Positions 1 to 6,590 are shown, counted from the stretch's first letter. The stretch: DNA of 8,828 nt from Phycisphaerae bacterium (GCA_030754715.1 JASLZV010000054.1:1-8828); one strand, 5' to 3'. Notes: generated by a model not told the origin, from the sequence alone. Numbers and translations: made by a program.

Positions 1-552
1 CATCGCAGTCTCCAACAGCAACAACTGCTGGTCAGGCAGTTCGACCGGTGGCTGGGGGCCATTGCTAGGGTCAAGGTTGGCGACCGGGTCACCATTGCCC
101 GCCCCCCCGGGGCGGGCAGGCTGGAAAAAATCGACTTTGCGGGCCTGCACGCCATGGTAAGTACGGACAAGGGTCCGGTGAAGGTCAATTTGCAGGAATT
201 GTTTCCCCAGACCGGACCGTTCGCTGCGCGCCCCCTGCACATGCGCCGTCCCAAGGACCGCGGCGCCAGGGCGGGCGAGCAAAAAGGCGAATCGACCGGC
301 CGCCCAAAAGAGCACCTCAAAGACAGGGCCATGATCCGCCGAAGCCCCGAAGACCACAGGGCACGCTCCAACCGCGAAGCGGTCCTTGCCGCCAAGCCGG
401 GCCAGCAGGTCTTTGTCGTACCGTTTCACAAACGCGCTACGCTCATCCGCTTCCATGAGGACAAGGATCTGGCCGTCGTTCAGTCCGGCGTGTTTGAGAT
501 GGAAATCCCCCTTGCCGACCTGGAGCCGCTGGGAAAAAACCAGCAGGGCTGA
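1..552 (+). CDS. C-terminal part of a MutS2-like protein (5' end outside window)
   Basis: The frame is open from base 1 and ends with TGA at 550-552, so 183 residues of a longer protein are visible. Two similar modules of about 45 residues can be read: one from VKVGDRVTIA (bases about 82-111) to VKVNLQELFP (about 181-210), and a second from KPGQQVFVVP (about 394-423) to EIPLADLEPL (about 502-531). The second matches the KOW-like beta module that follows the ATPase domain in MutS2 proteins (pattern: GD/GQ-x-V, then a VQxG step, then a closing plxdLE). A basic, charged linker of about 60 residues joins the modules. MutS2 normally continues into an Smr nuclease domain, but here the protein ends about seven residues after the second module. 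The ATPase part lies upstream and is not visible, so the family call rests on the tail alone. The opposite strand is also free of stops here, but its translation looks like noise. Confidence 0.5.
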   Translation, partial: HRSLQQQQLLVRQFDRWLGAIARVKVGDRVTIARPPGAGRLEKIDFAGLHAMVSTDKGPVKVNLQELFPQTGPFAARPLHMRRPKDRGARAGEQKGESTGRPKEHLKDRAMIRRSPEDHRARSNREAVLAAKPGQQVFVVPFHKRATLIRFHEDKDLAVVQSGVFEMEIPLADLEPLGKNQQG

Positions 553-650
553 AGGCCGGCGATTGGTGACTGCTTGTGAGTGGGCATCTGGGCACGGGAA
601 CAAGAAACGGGCTTCATTAGCATTGTGCGAAACCTGCCGGCTTCGGCACA

Positions 651-1653
651 TCAATCCTGTGGGCCCTCGGCGTATGAATTTGGGGATTGTCGTCAGGTCC
701 AAAGAGTGCTTGAACCCAGCCGGGGCCATATCGCCGACCTCGTGGTTCACCAGGATATTGGTGTTGCCACGCAGGTCCATTTCCAGGTCTTTAAGCCCCA
801 GTATCGTTCCGGTCATTTGACCGCCGACAATGGAGTTCCCGCGAAACGTTAGTTGGTCGGCGGCGATAGTGCCGTTGATACCTTTGTTGGTTCCGCGGAA
901 GGTTATACCGAACCCCGGGGCCAGCAGGGCGGTCCCGGCTTGCTCCTTGACCTCGGCGAATTTCGGGGTGTCCGGCAGTACCTCGACACCGATCAAATGA
1001 ATGTTCCCCCGGAATTCAATCTGATTGTCTTCGATGTTCAGAGCAGAAGCGTCTTGTGTGACAATGAACCCGTTGACGTCCGTATTTCCGTGGAACGAGA
1101 CCTTGTTTGGAACCTCGACATACACGATCCCGTTCAAGACCAGATTCCCGTGAAAATCGGGATTCGTTCCGGCCTTGATGCAGAGATTATTGAACACCAG
1201 GTTGCCGTTTAGATTCGTGCTGCCGTCGATGATGGCTGTGGTCATTGAGGCAAAAGGTGTGGCGTCGATTTCCGGGAATTCGGGTTTCTCTGTGTTGAGG
1301 TGGACGTGATGCTCGTAGATCTCGTAGATATCGGATTCTCCACCGACCTCGGCATTGCCTTGGATGTAAATAGAACCTGTGCTGCCGGAGGTCACGAACA
1401 AATCGCCACCGATGTTGGGATTTCCTCTGGCTTCTATTGCGACCACTTCGGAACTTGAGGAAAACATGCCGGCTTCGGCGGGACTATTCACACCATCGAT
1501 CTTGAAATTGCCTCGTACGATGATCTTGCCGCGGGATGCAACACCGAGACTAAACACGCCGGATGACTTGCTTGCCGTGTTGAAATCGATACCCACCGTG
1601 CGGGTAGCGATGCCGGAAGTTCCCGTCACGGACAAACGACATCGCTGCCGGCT
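651..1653 (-). pseudogene. C-terminal body of the PilX-like protein, separated by an amber codon; Gly-Asn repeat region
   Basis: This is the same minus-strand frame as the gene just upstream, continuing past the TAG at 1654-1656. It encodes about 330 residues with no further stop. The first residues (RLSVTGTSGIATRTVGIDFN) read like the end of the domain begun before the stop. The rest carries nine or ten loose repeats of about 15-30 residues built around a hydrophobic-R/H-Gly-Asn core: VRGNFKIDG, ARGNPNIGG, IQGNAEVGG, FHGNLVLNG, FHGNTDVNG, FRGNIHLIG, FRGNSIVGG, LRGNTNILV. Such spacing suggests a beta-helix or beta-solenoid body. Taken literally, the frame runs open to base 1, across the opposing MutS2-like gene, which is implausible. 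Dropping one base of the C4 run (plus strand 682-685) gives an ending in PNSYAEGPQD and TGA at 651-653, so a frameshift there is the likely end. Whether this piece is made by readthrough, by restart, or not at all cannot be told from sequence. Confidence 0.55.
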
Positions 1654-2052
1654 CTAGGCGTCGGGCTCCATCCGGGTCAACTTGCAGGAGAAAGTCATTC
1701 CCTCCACGATAATCGGAGGTACCGAAACGACAGAATCCGCAGCGGACACGCTTAGTCCGCCGAGGTTGCCAGTGCCGTTGAGAATGTTTCCAAGAGCATC
1801 AGACAGGTTTGTAATGAAGGTCTGCCCGTCTGTGCTGGCCGGCATGCTCATATCTTGCATGCACAAGGCCATCAACTGCAGCCCACTTTCCGCGGCTAGT
1901 TGGGCTACCTGCGCCTGTTTGAGATTCTCGGAACGTTTCAGGTTCAAGTTGACACCGGCGACCATAGCCACCGAGAGCGAAGTACACAAAGCCAGAAGTA
2001 TCAGGGCAAACACATAGGCAAGTCCCCGCCGGGCCGTCGGGCGTGTAGTCAA
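1654..2052 (-). CDS. PilX-like membrane-anchored (pilus-associated) protein, N-terminal part ending at an amber codon
   Basis: The 132-residue product has a short basic leader (TTRPTARRG), one long hydrophobic segment (LAYVFALILLALCTSLSVAM, residues about 11-30) and then an amphipathic helix with AQLAAESGLQL. This layout matches the N-terminus of PilX-type and prepilin-like proteins of type IV pilus and type II secretion systems, which sit in the inner membrane with the body outside. I chose the TTG start at 2052 because it puts the basic residues directly before the hydrophobic segment and has AAGGAA nine bases upstream. A GTG at 2145 in the same frame would add 31 residues of unlikely sequence. 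An ATG at 2054-2056 is in another frame. The TAG at 1654-1656 interrupts a frame that continues with clearly related sequence, so this is probably the first third of a protein of about 465 residues, either broken or read through. The family assignment rests on architecture, not on an invariant motif. Confidence 0.6.
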   Translation of the reverse strand: MTTRPTARRGLAYVFALILLALCTSLSVAMVAGVNLNLKRSENLKQAQVAQLAAESGLQLMALCMQDMSMPASTDGQTFITNLSDALGNILNGTGNLGGLSVSAADSVVSVPPIIVEGMTFSCKLTRMEPDA

Positions 2053-2360
2053 ACATGGGAGTTCCTTTTCTGCCGCCGGGGCTCCCTCATAACGGTGTGC
2101 CCTGCCGCCGTAAGAGATTCCATGGCGGGAAGATTCTTCCACCACGTTGTTCGGACTCGGGCAGACTCCTGGCGTCCCCCACCTGCGGTTGTTGGTAAGC
2201 GACGCACGTTCCGCTCGTGTGGCGTGCTATACAAGAGTAATATACGATTCAATCGGGAGGGCGGCCTAGTGGAAATTCAAGCAAGGATACACCACGGCGA
2301 AATGCCACCCTGAGATTATGCAGCGTGTCAGACAATTGCCGATTCCGGTAGGACAGGTTG
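2053..2360 (-). other. Intergenic stretch between the PP2C gene and the PilX-like gene
   Basis: No convincing gene is present. One minus-strand frame from a TTG at 2252 could encode 67 residues, but it has no ribosome binding site and no recognisable content. An AT-rich patch on the minus strand holds TTGAAT (2252-2247) and TATAGC (2231-2226), separated by 15 bp. That is a possible weak promoter for the PilX-like gene with a spacer shorter than ideal. The ribosome binding site AAGGAA before the TTG start lies at the downstream end of this stretch. Confidence 0.35.
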
Positions 2361-3620
2361 TCAAACAAACGGCCGGTCCGGACCGGTCAGTTGGTCCAGG
2401 TTCACCTTTACGCCGGACAGTTCCTCGCTGGTGTGGCGAAGGCGGCTGTTGAGCACGTGACAGAGGCCCCACAGTACCTTGACGGCTAGCGTGCGGTCTC
2501 GCTTTAAGAGGCTAAAGAACTCGGCGCGGGGGATCATCATCACCCGTGCGGGTTCTTTGGCGATGATGTCGGCCGATCGGCCGCGCCGGTCGATCAGGCC
2601 CATTTCGCCCAGCAGCGATCCTGCGGGCAGTTGAGCCAGGACCTGCCCGCTCTTGACGACTTCCATGCTGCCCGAGATGCTCACGAAGAACCGGTCGCTG
2701 GTCTGGCCCTCGGCGAGGATGCGGCGGCCGGTTTCGTAAGACTCGATTTCGACGAGGTCCATCAGCCCCAGCAGTTCCTTGAAAGACAGGTGTTGGAACA
2801 GCGGCACGCGCCGTAGCGTCTGCAGGCAGCGGACCACGTCGCGGTCTCCCTCGGACGCCTCGGGGTCAACTCGCACAATGATGGCGCTGCTGTTATCCGC
2901 GCCGCCGCGATGGTTGGCCAGGCGGATCAACTCCTCAGGCACCTGGTCGAGCGCGGTATTCCGGCATATTCTGGTCAGTTCGTTTTCGGTCAGATACATG
3001 CTCAGTCCGTCCGAGCATAGCAGCAGCATGTCTCCGGGTGCCAATTCAAAATGCAGCGTATCCAGTTGGGCGTGTTCGTGAAAACCCACTGCGCGGGTGA
3101 TCATGGCGGCGTAAGGGCTCTTCCTGCCCTGTTCGGAAGTCATCAGCCCCATCTTGACGTACTGATCGGCCATGTTGTGGTCTTCGGTGAGTCGGTGTAT
3201 CTGACTGTCCCGGAGCAGATACAGCCTCGAGTCGCCTGCGTGTGCAATGATGGCGCGGCTTGCGACAATCACCAGGGCAACGATGGTGCTGCCCATGCCC
3301 GATTTACTCAGGTCCGACCGCCCCGCCGCGTACATTTGCTCGGAGGCGACGTTGATGGCTGAGGTGATCAGGTCAATCGCCTTCCGACGCCGGAGCAGGG
3401 AGGGTTTGCCGGCGTAGTCTTCAAGGAGGCGATACTTTTCCCGAATGACCTGATGGGTGATTTCACAGGCCATTTTGCTGGCGACCTCGCCGGCGGCGCG
3501 CCCACCGCACCCGTCGCAGAGGATGTAAAGGCCCAGCTCCCACGCCATGAGAATAGTATCCTGATTCTGCCGGCGGACGCGGCCGGCGTGAGTAAGGCCG
3601 GCGCTCTGGTGCTGCATCAT
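2361..3620 (-). CDS. PP2C-type serine/threonine protein phosphatase fused to a cyclic-nucleotide-binding domain
   Basis: The protein has 419 residues. Residues 5-252 form a complete PP2C/Stp-like phosphatase, which removes phosphate from Ser/Thr using two metal ions. Visible motifs are RRQNQD (16-21), DGCGG (36-40, metal-binding Asp36), GMGSTI (108-113), HAGDSRLYLLR (127-137), LTEDHN (144-149), CSDGLS (202-207) and GGADNSS (239-245). Residues about 272-395 form a cNMP-binding/CRP-like sensor domain. Its phosphate-binding cassette reads GEMGLIDRRGRSADI (338-352), keeping the Glu339 and Arg348 expected in ligand-binding members. No membrane segment is seen, so the protein is probably cytosolic. 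The start is one of two adjacent ATG codons (3620 or 3617), with GAGG just upstream. The gene lies 119 bases downstream of pckG on the same strand, so the two could share a transcript. A natural reading is that a cyclic nucleotide or another small ligand tunes phosphatase activity against Hanks-type kinase targets, but ligand and substrates are unknown. Confidence 0.93.
   Translation of the reverse strand: MMQHQSAGLTHAGRVRRQNQDTILMAWELGLYILCDGCGGRAAGEVASKMACEITHQVIREKYRLLEDYAGKPSLLRRRKAIDLITSAINVASEQMYAAGRSDLSKSGMGSTIVALVIVASRAIIAHAGDSRLYLLRDSQIHRLTEDHNMADQYVKMGLMTSEQGRKSPYAAMITRAVGFHEHAQLDTLHFELAPGDMLLLCSDGLSMYLTENELTRICRNTALDQVPEELIRLANHRGGADNSSAIIVRVDPEASEGDRDVVRCLQTLRRVPLFQHLSFKELLGLMDLVEIESYETGRRILAEGQTSDRFFVSISGSMEVVKSGQVLAQLPAGSLLGEMGLIDRRGRSADIIAKEPARVMMIPRAEFFSLLKRDRTLAVKVLWGLCHVLNSRLRHTSEELSGVKVNLDQLTGPDRPFV
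2373..2386 (-). terminator. GC-rich palindrome at the 3' end of the PP2C gene, possible weak terminator
   Basis: CCGGTCCGGACCGG is a perfect 14-base palindrome lying in the last codons of the phosphatase gene. On the minus strand it is followed by CCGTTTGTTTGA, a mildly T-rich run that includes the stop codon. It could act as a weak intrinsic terminator. The T run is poor, and the palindrome could simply be the coding of GPDR, so confidence is low. Confidence 0.2.
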
Positions 3621-3739
3621 TGTGCCTCGTATTGCCCTTCTGGTGGGCAGCAGGGCCGCCGCGTGTTACCCGCTATCTGTGTGTCCTGAGGCGGCGGGAA
3701 AGGATGCACACTGCAGGGAAATTGTACTTTCAAACGCGC

Positions 3740-5614
3740 TTACAACTCCAGGTCCAGCGGTGAAACGTAGTTGCCCTTGATGGTCTGGAACTCTTCCAGC
3801 CGCTGTCGCTGAGCCTTGAGTGTGTCGAAGACCGCCTGCGGAGTGTCGGCCACATCACGGTAGATCTTCTCGATCCGATCCACTTTCGCCAGATTCTCGG
3901 GGATGCGGATCGTGAATTGCTCGACGTATTGCTCCTGGGCGTAGTCCTTGCCCATGTGTTTCCTGAACAGCCGGGCGAGAATCTCGTAGGTGGGGATCAG
4001 GCCGGTGGGGGCCGTGGCGGCCTCGCCATCGCCATGCACGCGGAGTTCCATCCACTTCATCCAGATGCCCTTGTCCAGCATGCCGTTGAGGTAGATGTCG
4101 TCTTTGTCCTTCAGCCAGTAGTTCGTCGCGAACACCAGTGGTGGACGGGCGACCTTTTCGGCGAAATCGAGGTTGTTTCGGATGTATTTGCCCAGGGGGA
4201 TTGCCAGAAAGTCCAGATTGCTCATCAGGTTGAAGGCGCGCACACCCGCAGCCCCGAGTGTGGCGGCCGTTGTCTCACTCTCCAGCGACGCGCCCAAGGT
4301 GATAATGCCGTGTGTCCAATCGAAACTCTGCTTGACGGGCACGGCCGTGTCGCTGTCGCGCCCCCCATAAACAATTCCGCCCACCGGTACGCCCTCAGGG
4401 TCGTCCGCACGCGGGTCGAGGTTCTCCAGGTCCGACAGGCGGATCGTGTAGCGGGCATTCCAGTGGGATGAGCCGATCTCGTTGCCGTCCTTGTCTTTCT
4501 GGCCGGTCTTCCATTGCCCCCGATAGTTCACCCCGTCGGAAGGCAACTCGCGTCCCATGCCAACCCAATACGGGCGCCTGTCCTTGACCAGGACGTTGGA
4601 AAAAATCACCTCGCCGGGTTTTGTCAGCACGTCGTAGATCACCGGATCGCCCTGGGGCCCGACGTCCCGAATGATACCGAAGATGCCCGATTCCACATTG
4701 ACGGCCCGGACCTCGCCGTCGATGGCGCGGAAGTAGGCCAGATCGTCACCGACGATTGTTTCGCCCGGCAGCATGGCCGTGGAGGTTTTACCGCACCCGC
4801 TGGGATAGGCGCCGGTAAAATACGTCACCCGCCCGCCGGGGCCGTGAACGCCCATTATCAACATGTGCTCTGCCAGCCATCCCTCGCGGTCGGCCTTGCG
4901 TATGGCAAGGCGCAGGGCGAGTTTCTTGAACCCGACGGTGTTGCCGGCATACTGCGTATTGGCGCTGTAGACGGTCTCGTCCCGAATGTCAATGTAGATG
5001 CGTCGCTTGTCCACGTCGGCTGAGACGTTGTTCACCAGCCGGCCGGCCGAATGCAGGAAGCGAAAAAATCCGCCGCTCCTGCCAAGGTGTTTGAACTGCT
5101 GGTAACCGCTGCGGTACAACATGTCTTCGCTGTGTGAAACGTAGGCCGAGTCGGTAATCTGCACGCAGGAAATGCTGAAGGACGAGTTCGTCGGCCCCAA
5201 GCAGAAAAACCGCACGTACATCTCTTTGCCTTCCATTGCCCCGGCAAGGATTTCGTGTATCTCAACAATCCCTTCATCCCGATCGACGGCGTTCAAACTT
5301 CTGCCAAGACTGACGCCCCGGGGCACGAGGTATTTTGTGGCCTGTTTATCGCGTCCTTGGTCCTGGTGGCCGTCGAAGTGAATGGTGTGTCCTTCGATGG
5401 CCAGAGGGGTCTCTTCGCCGTTATCGATGGCGGCCTGGCGGATGTAGGCGATGTCGGCAGGATCGTCGTTGCAGACTTTTACCGTATTGGGCCGGCACAG
5501 GACGACCGCGTCGGCTACAAATGCGTGCAGCCGTGCATTGTCAAGGGCCTCCAGTTTGGCAAGGCTGTCGGCCTCGATCTTGCCGTCCAGTATGTTGCGA
5601 TATTTCTTGTCCAT
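3740..5614 (-). CDS. pckG: Phosphoenolpyruvate carboxykinase (GTP-type family)
   Basis: The protein has 624 residues, the usual length for cytosolic GTP-type PEPCK, which converts oxaloacetate and GTP to phosphoenolpyruvate, GDP and CO2. Family landmarks in order are the metal-ligand lysine region GFKKLALRLA (228-237), GWLAEHMLI (245-253, with the metal-ligand His), the P-loop PSGCGKTSTAM (271-281) with the family's characteristic Cys274, the second nucleotide/metal motif VGDDLAYF (288-295), NARYT (386-390) and FDWTHGI (431-437). The segment that holds the guanine ring in canonical enzymes is diverged: ATNYWLKDKDDIYLN (496-510) and MLDKGIWMKW (512-521) stand where NWFRKD and GFGENxRVLxW are typical. 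The ATG at 5614 has AGGTGA six bases upstream and fits the family length. nadD lies divergently upstream and the phosphatase gene follows downstream. Family membership is very secure; nucleotide preference is less so. Confidence 0.95.
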   Translation of the reverse strand: MDKKYRNILDGKIEADSLAKLEALDNARLHAFVADAVVLCRPNTVKVCNDDPADIAYIRQAAIDNGEETPLAIEGHTIHFDGHQDQGRDKQATKYLVPRGVSLGRSLNAVDRDEGIVEIHEILAGAMEGKEMYVRFFCLGPTNSSFSISCVQITDSAYVSHSEDMLYRSGYQQFKHLGRSGGFFRFLHSAGRLVNNVSADVDKRRIYIDIRDETVYSANTQYAGNTVGFKKLALRLAIRKADREGWLAEHMLIMGVHGPGGRVTYFTGAYPSGCGKTSTAMLPGETIVGDDLAYFRAIDGEVRAVNVESGIFGIIRDVGPQGDPVIYDVLTKPGEVIFSNVLVKDRRPYWVGMGRELPSDGVNYRGQWKTGQKDKDGNEIGSSHWNARYTIRLSDLENLDPRADDPEGVPVGGIVYGGRDSDTAVPVKQSFDWTHGIITLGASLESETTAATLGAAGVRAFNLMSNLDFLAIPLGKYIRNNLDFAEKVARPPLVFATNYWLKDKDDIYLNGMLDKGIWMKWMELRVHGDGEAATAPTGLIPTYEILARLFRKHMGKDYAQEQYVEQFTIRIPENLAKVDRIEKIYRDVADTPQAVFDTLKAQRQRLEEFQTIKGNYVSPLDLEL

Positions 5615-5659
5615 TTCCTCTCACCTGGATCACGAGCACAAAATTTGGGGCGGGCAGCC

Positions 5660-5689
5660 TGCATAGGGGACAGATCGACCCGAGTTCAA
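5660..5689 (-). promoter_or_regulatory. Possible sigma70-type promoter for pckG
   Basis: Minus-strand TTGAAC (5689-5684) and TATGCA (5665-5660) are separated by 18 bp and lie about 46 bases before the pckG ATG. The -35 is good and the -10 mediocre. Just upstream (plus strand 5701-5722) is an AT-rich element, CGGTTTATAC then GAAAATATACCG, with imperfect dyad symmetry. It could be an operator or a -10 region for the divergent nadD gene. Confidence 0.3.
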
Positions 5690-5808
5690 CAATGCGGAGA
5701 CGGTTTATACGAAAATATACCGGTGCAGTCAAGGATATTCCCTGGCCGTGGGGATTCGATTACAATGGGCATCCTGGCGAGTGCGGCTGTTGTGGAAGGG
5801 ATGGGCCA

Positions 5809-6438
5809 ATGCCCACGGACATCGTGCTTTTCGGCGGGACGTTTGACCCCGTGCACAACGGACACCTGATTGTCGCGCGCGCCCTGGCCGAGCAGCGAGG
5901 CTATGAGCGTATCACGCTGGTACCTGCGGCCAGCCCGCCGCACAAGGGTGCCGCGGAGGCGTCGGGCGAGGATCGGCTGGCGATGTTGAGGCTTGCTGTG
6001 GCAGGTGAGGAACTGTTTGACATCTGTGAGTTGGAACTGCGGCGTACCGGACCGAGTTACACGTACGATACACTGCGAGAACTCCGCAGCCGCCACGGCG
6101 GGTCGGCGAACCTCCACTGGGTGATTGGGGCTGACATGCTGGAGGACCTGCCAAATTGGCGCCGGGGGCGGGACGTGGTGGAAATGGCCAATTTAATCGT
6201 CGCTGTCCGTCCGCCATGGGACCGGCGGCTGCCTGCAATTTGGGCTAATCTGGCTAGCGCTTTTCCATCGGATTGGACACAAGCCGTTTTAAAACAGGTG
6301 GTTGCCGTTCCGCTGATCGGCATTTCGTCTACGGAGATCCGCCGCCGGGTTGCTGGAGGGCTGTCCATACGATATCTCGTGCCCCAGACGGTGGAAGCCT
6401 ATATCGCCGGGCATCATCTGTACCACCGGGAGGATTAA
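5809..6438 (+). CDS. nadD: Nicotinate-mononucleotide adenylyltransferase
   Basis: The 209-residue product is a standard-length NadD, which joins nicotinate mononucleotide with ATP to give deamido-NAD in NAD synthesis. It shows the nucleotidyltransferase signature FGGTFDPVHNGHL (8-20, with the HxGH pair His16/His19), SPPHK (42-46, the NadD NPPHK motif), SYTYDTL (83-89), WVIGADMLEDLPNWRR (104-119) and GISSTEIRRR (171-180, the ISSTxIR motif that contacts ATP phosphates). The frame is open far upstream, but that part has no NadD content. The ATG at 5809 has GGAAGG nine bases upstream and starts one residue before the conserved beta strand. An ATG at 5801 is out of frame. The gene diverges from pckG and converges on coaD. 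Confidence 0.95.
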   Translation: MPTDIVLFGGTFDPVHNGHLIVARALAEQRGYERITLVPAASPPHKGAAEASGEDRLAMLRLAVAGEELFDICELELRRTGPSYTYDTLRELRSRHGGSANLHWVIGADMLEDLPNWRRGRDVVEMANLIVAVRPPWDRRLPAIWANLASAFPSDWTQAVLKQVVAVPLIGISSTEIRRRVAGGLSIRYLVPQTVEAYIAGHHLYHRED

Positions 6439-6472
6439 TTTTTCTCGGGGCGATTTTTCGTCGGTTTTATGG

Positions 6473-6501
6473 TTGACAAAAGGCTGATCTTGTGGTCTAA
6501 T
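6473..6501 (+). promoter_or_regulatory. Strong sigma70-type promoter for a candidate small RNA
   Basis: TTGACA (6473-6478) is a perfect -35 and TCTAAT (6496-6501) a good -10, separated by exactly 17 bp. It starts 34 bases after the nadD stop and points away from nadD toward coaD, which is on the other strand. No plus-strand protein gene follows for more than 1 kb. The predicted start site is about 6509. Confidence 0.7.
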
Positions 6502-6508
6502 GCTGCTT

Positions 6509-6590
6509 GATAACTGTGAGGCTCCTCGGTCATTTCCCTCTTGACCGAGTTTTGGCGTCAGGCTCCCCTCCCCTGGCGCCATTTTTTTTT
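6509..6590 (+). ncRNA. Candidate small RNA of about 82 nt with two pyrimidine-loop hairpins
   Basis: The transcript is bounded by the promoter at 6473-6501 and the intrinsic terminator ending at 6590. After a short single-stranded 5' end, hairpin 1 pairs CTCGGTCA (6525-6532) with TGACCGAG (6542-6549), 8 of 8 pairs, around a nine-base loop TTTCCCTCT. Hairpin 2 is the terminator. Both loops are nine bases long and contain only C and T, with TCCC and CCTCC motifs that could pair with G-rich ribosome binding sites. The heptamer AGGCTCC occurs at 6519-6525 and again at 6560-6566. No start codon with a sensible reading frame lies inside. I do not recognise it as 6S, SRP, tmRNA or a known riboswitch. 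An alternative is that it is only the nadD terminator region with a chance promoter. Confidence 0.6.
6554..6590 (+). terminator. Rho-independent terminator
   Basis: GGCGTCAGG (6554-6562) pairs with CCTGGCGCC (6572-6580) over nine positions with one G-U pair, extended by T6553-A6581. The loop is CTCCCCTCC and nine Ts follow (6582-6590). It would end both the candidate small RNA and any readthrough from nadD, and so keeps plus-strand transcription out of coaD. Confidence 0.88.

Noticed and set aside
1..552. Minus-strand frame with no stop across the whole MutS2-like gene
   Set aside because: Its translation has no family features and collides with a convincing plus-strand gene. It is best explained by a lost frame at the end of the PilX-like gene.
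628..1483. Similar stretches around GAAGCCGGCA on the minus strand near 630-648 and 1464-1482
   Set aside because: Short and GC-rich, inside low-diversity sequence; chance similarity is enough to explain them.
580..1657. Plus-strand open frames at 580-852, 853-1212 and 1379-1657
   Set aside because: They are antisense to the Gly-Asn repeat region, which gives far more protein-like sequence on the minus strand.
2049..2252. Minus-strand 67-residue frame between the PP2C and PilX-like genes
   Set aside because: TTG start without ribosome binding site, no recognisable content, and it overlaps the inferred leader of the PilX-like gene.
3621..3739. Possible promoter or terminator between pckG and the phosphatase gene
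   Set aside because: No well-spaced -35/-10 pair and no hairpin with a T run could be found, so no feature was called.
5335..5808. Long upstream extension of the nadD frame
   Set aside because: It overlaps the start of pckG on the other strand, is Arg/Gly-rich noise, and the ribosome binding site plus family alignment place the start at 5809.
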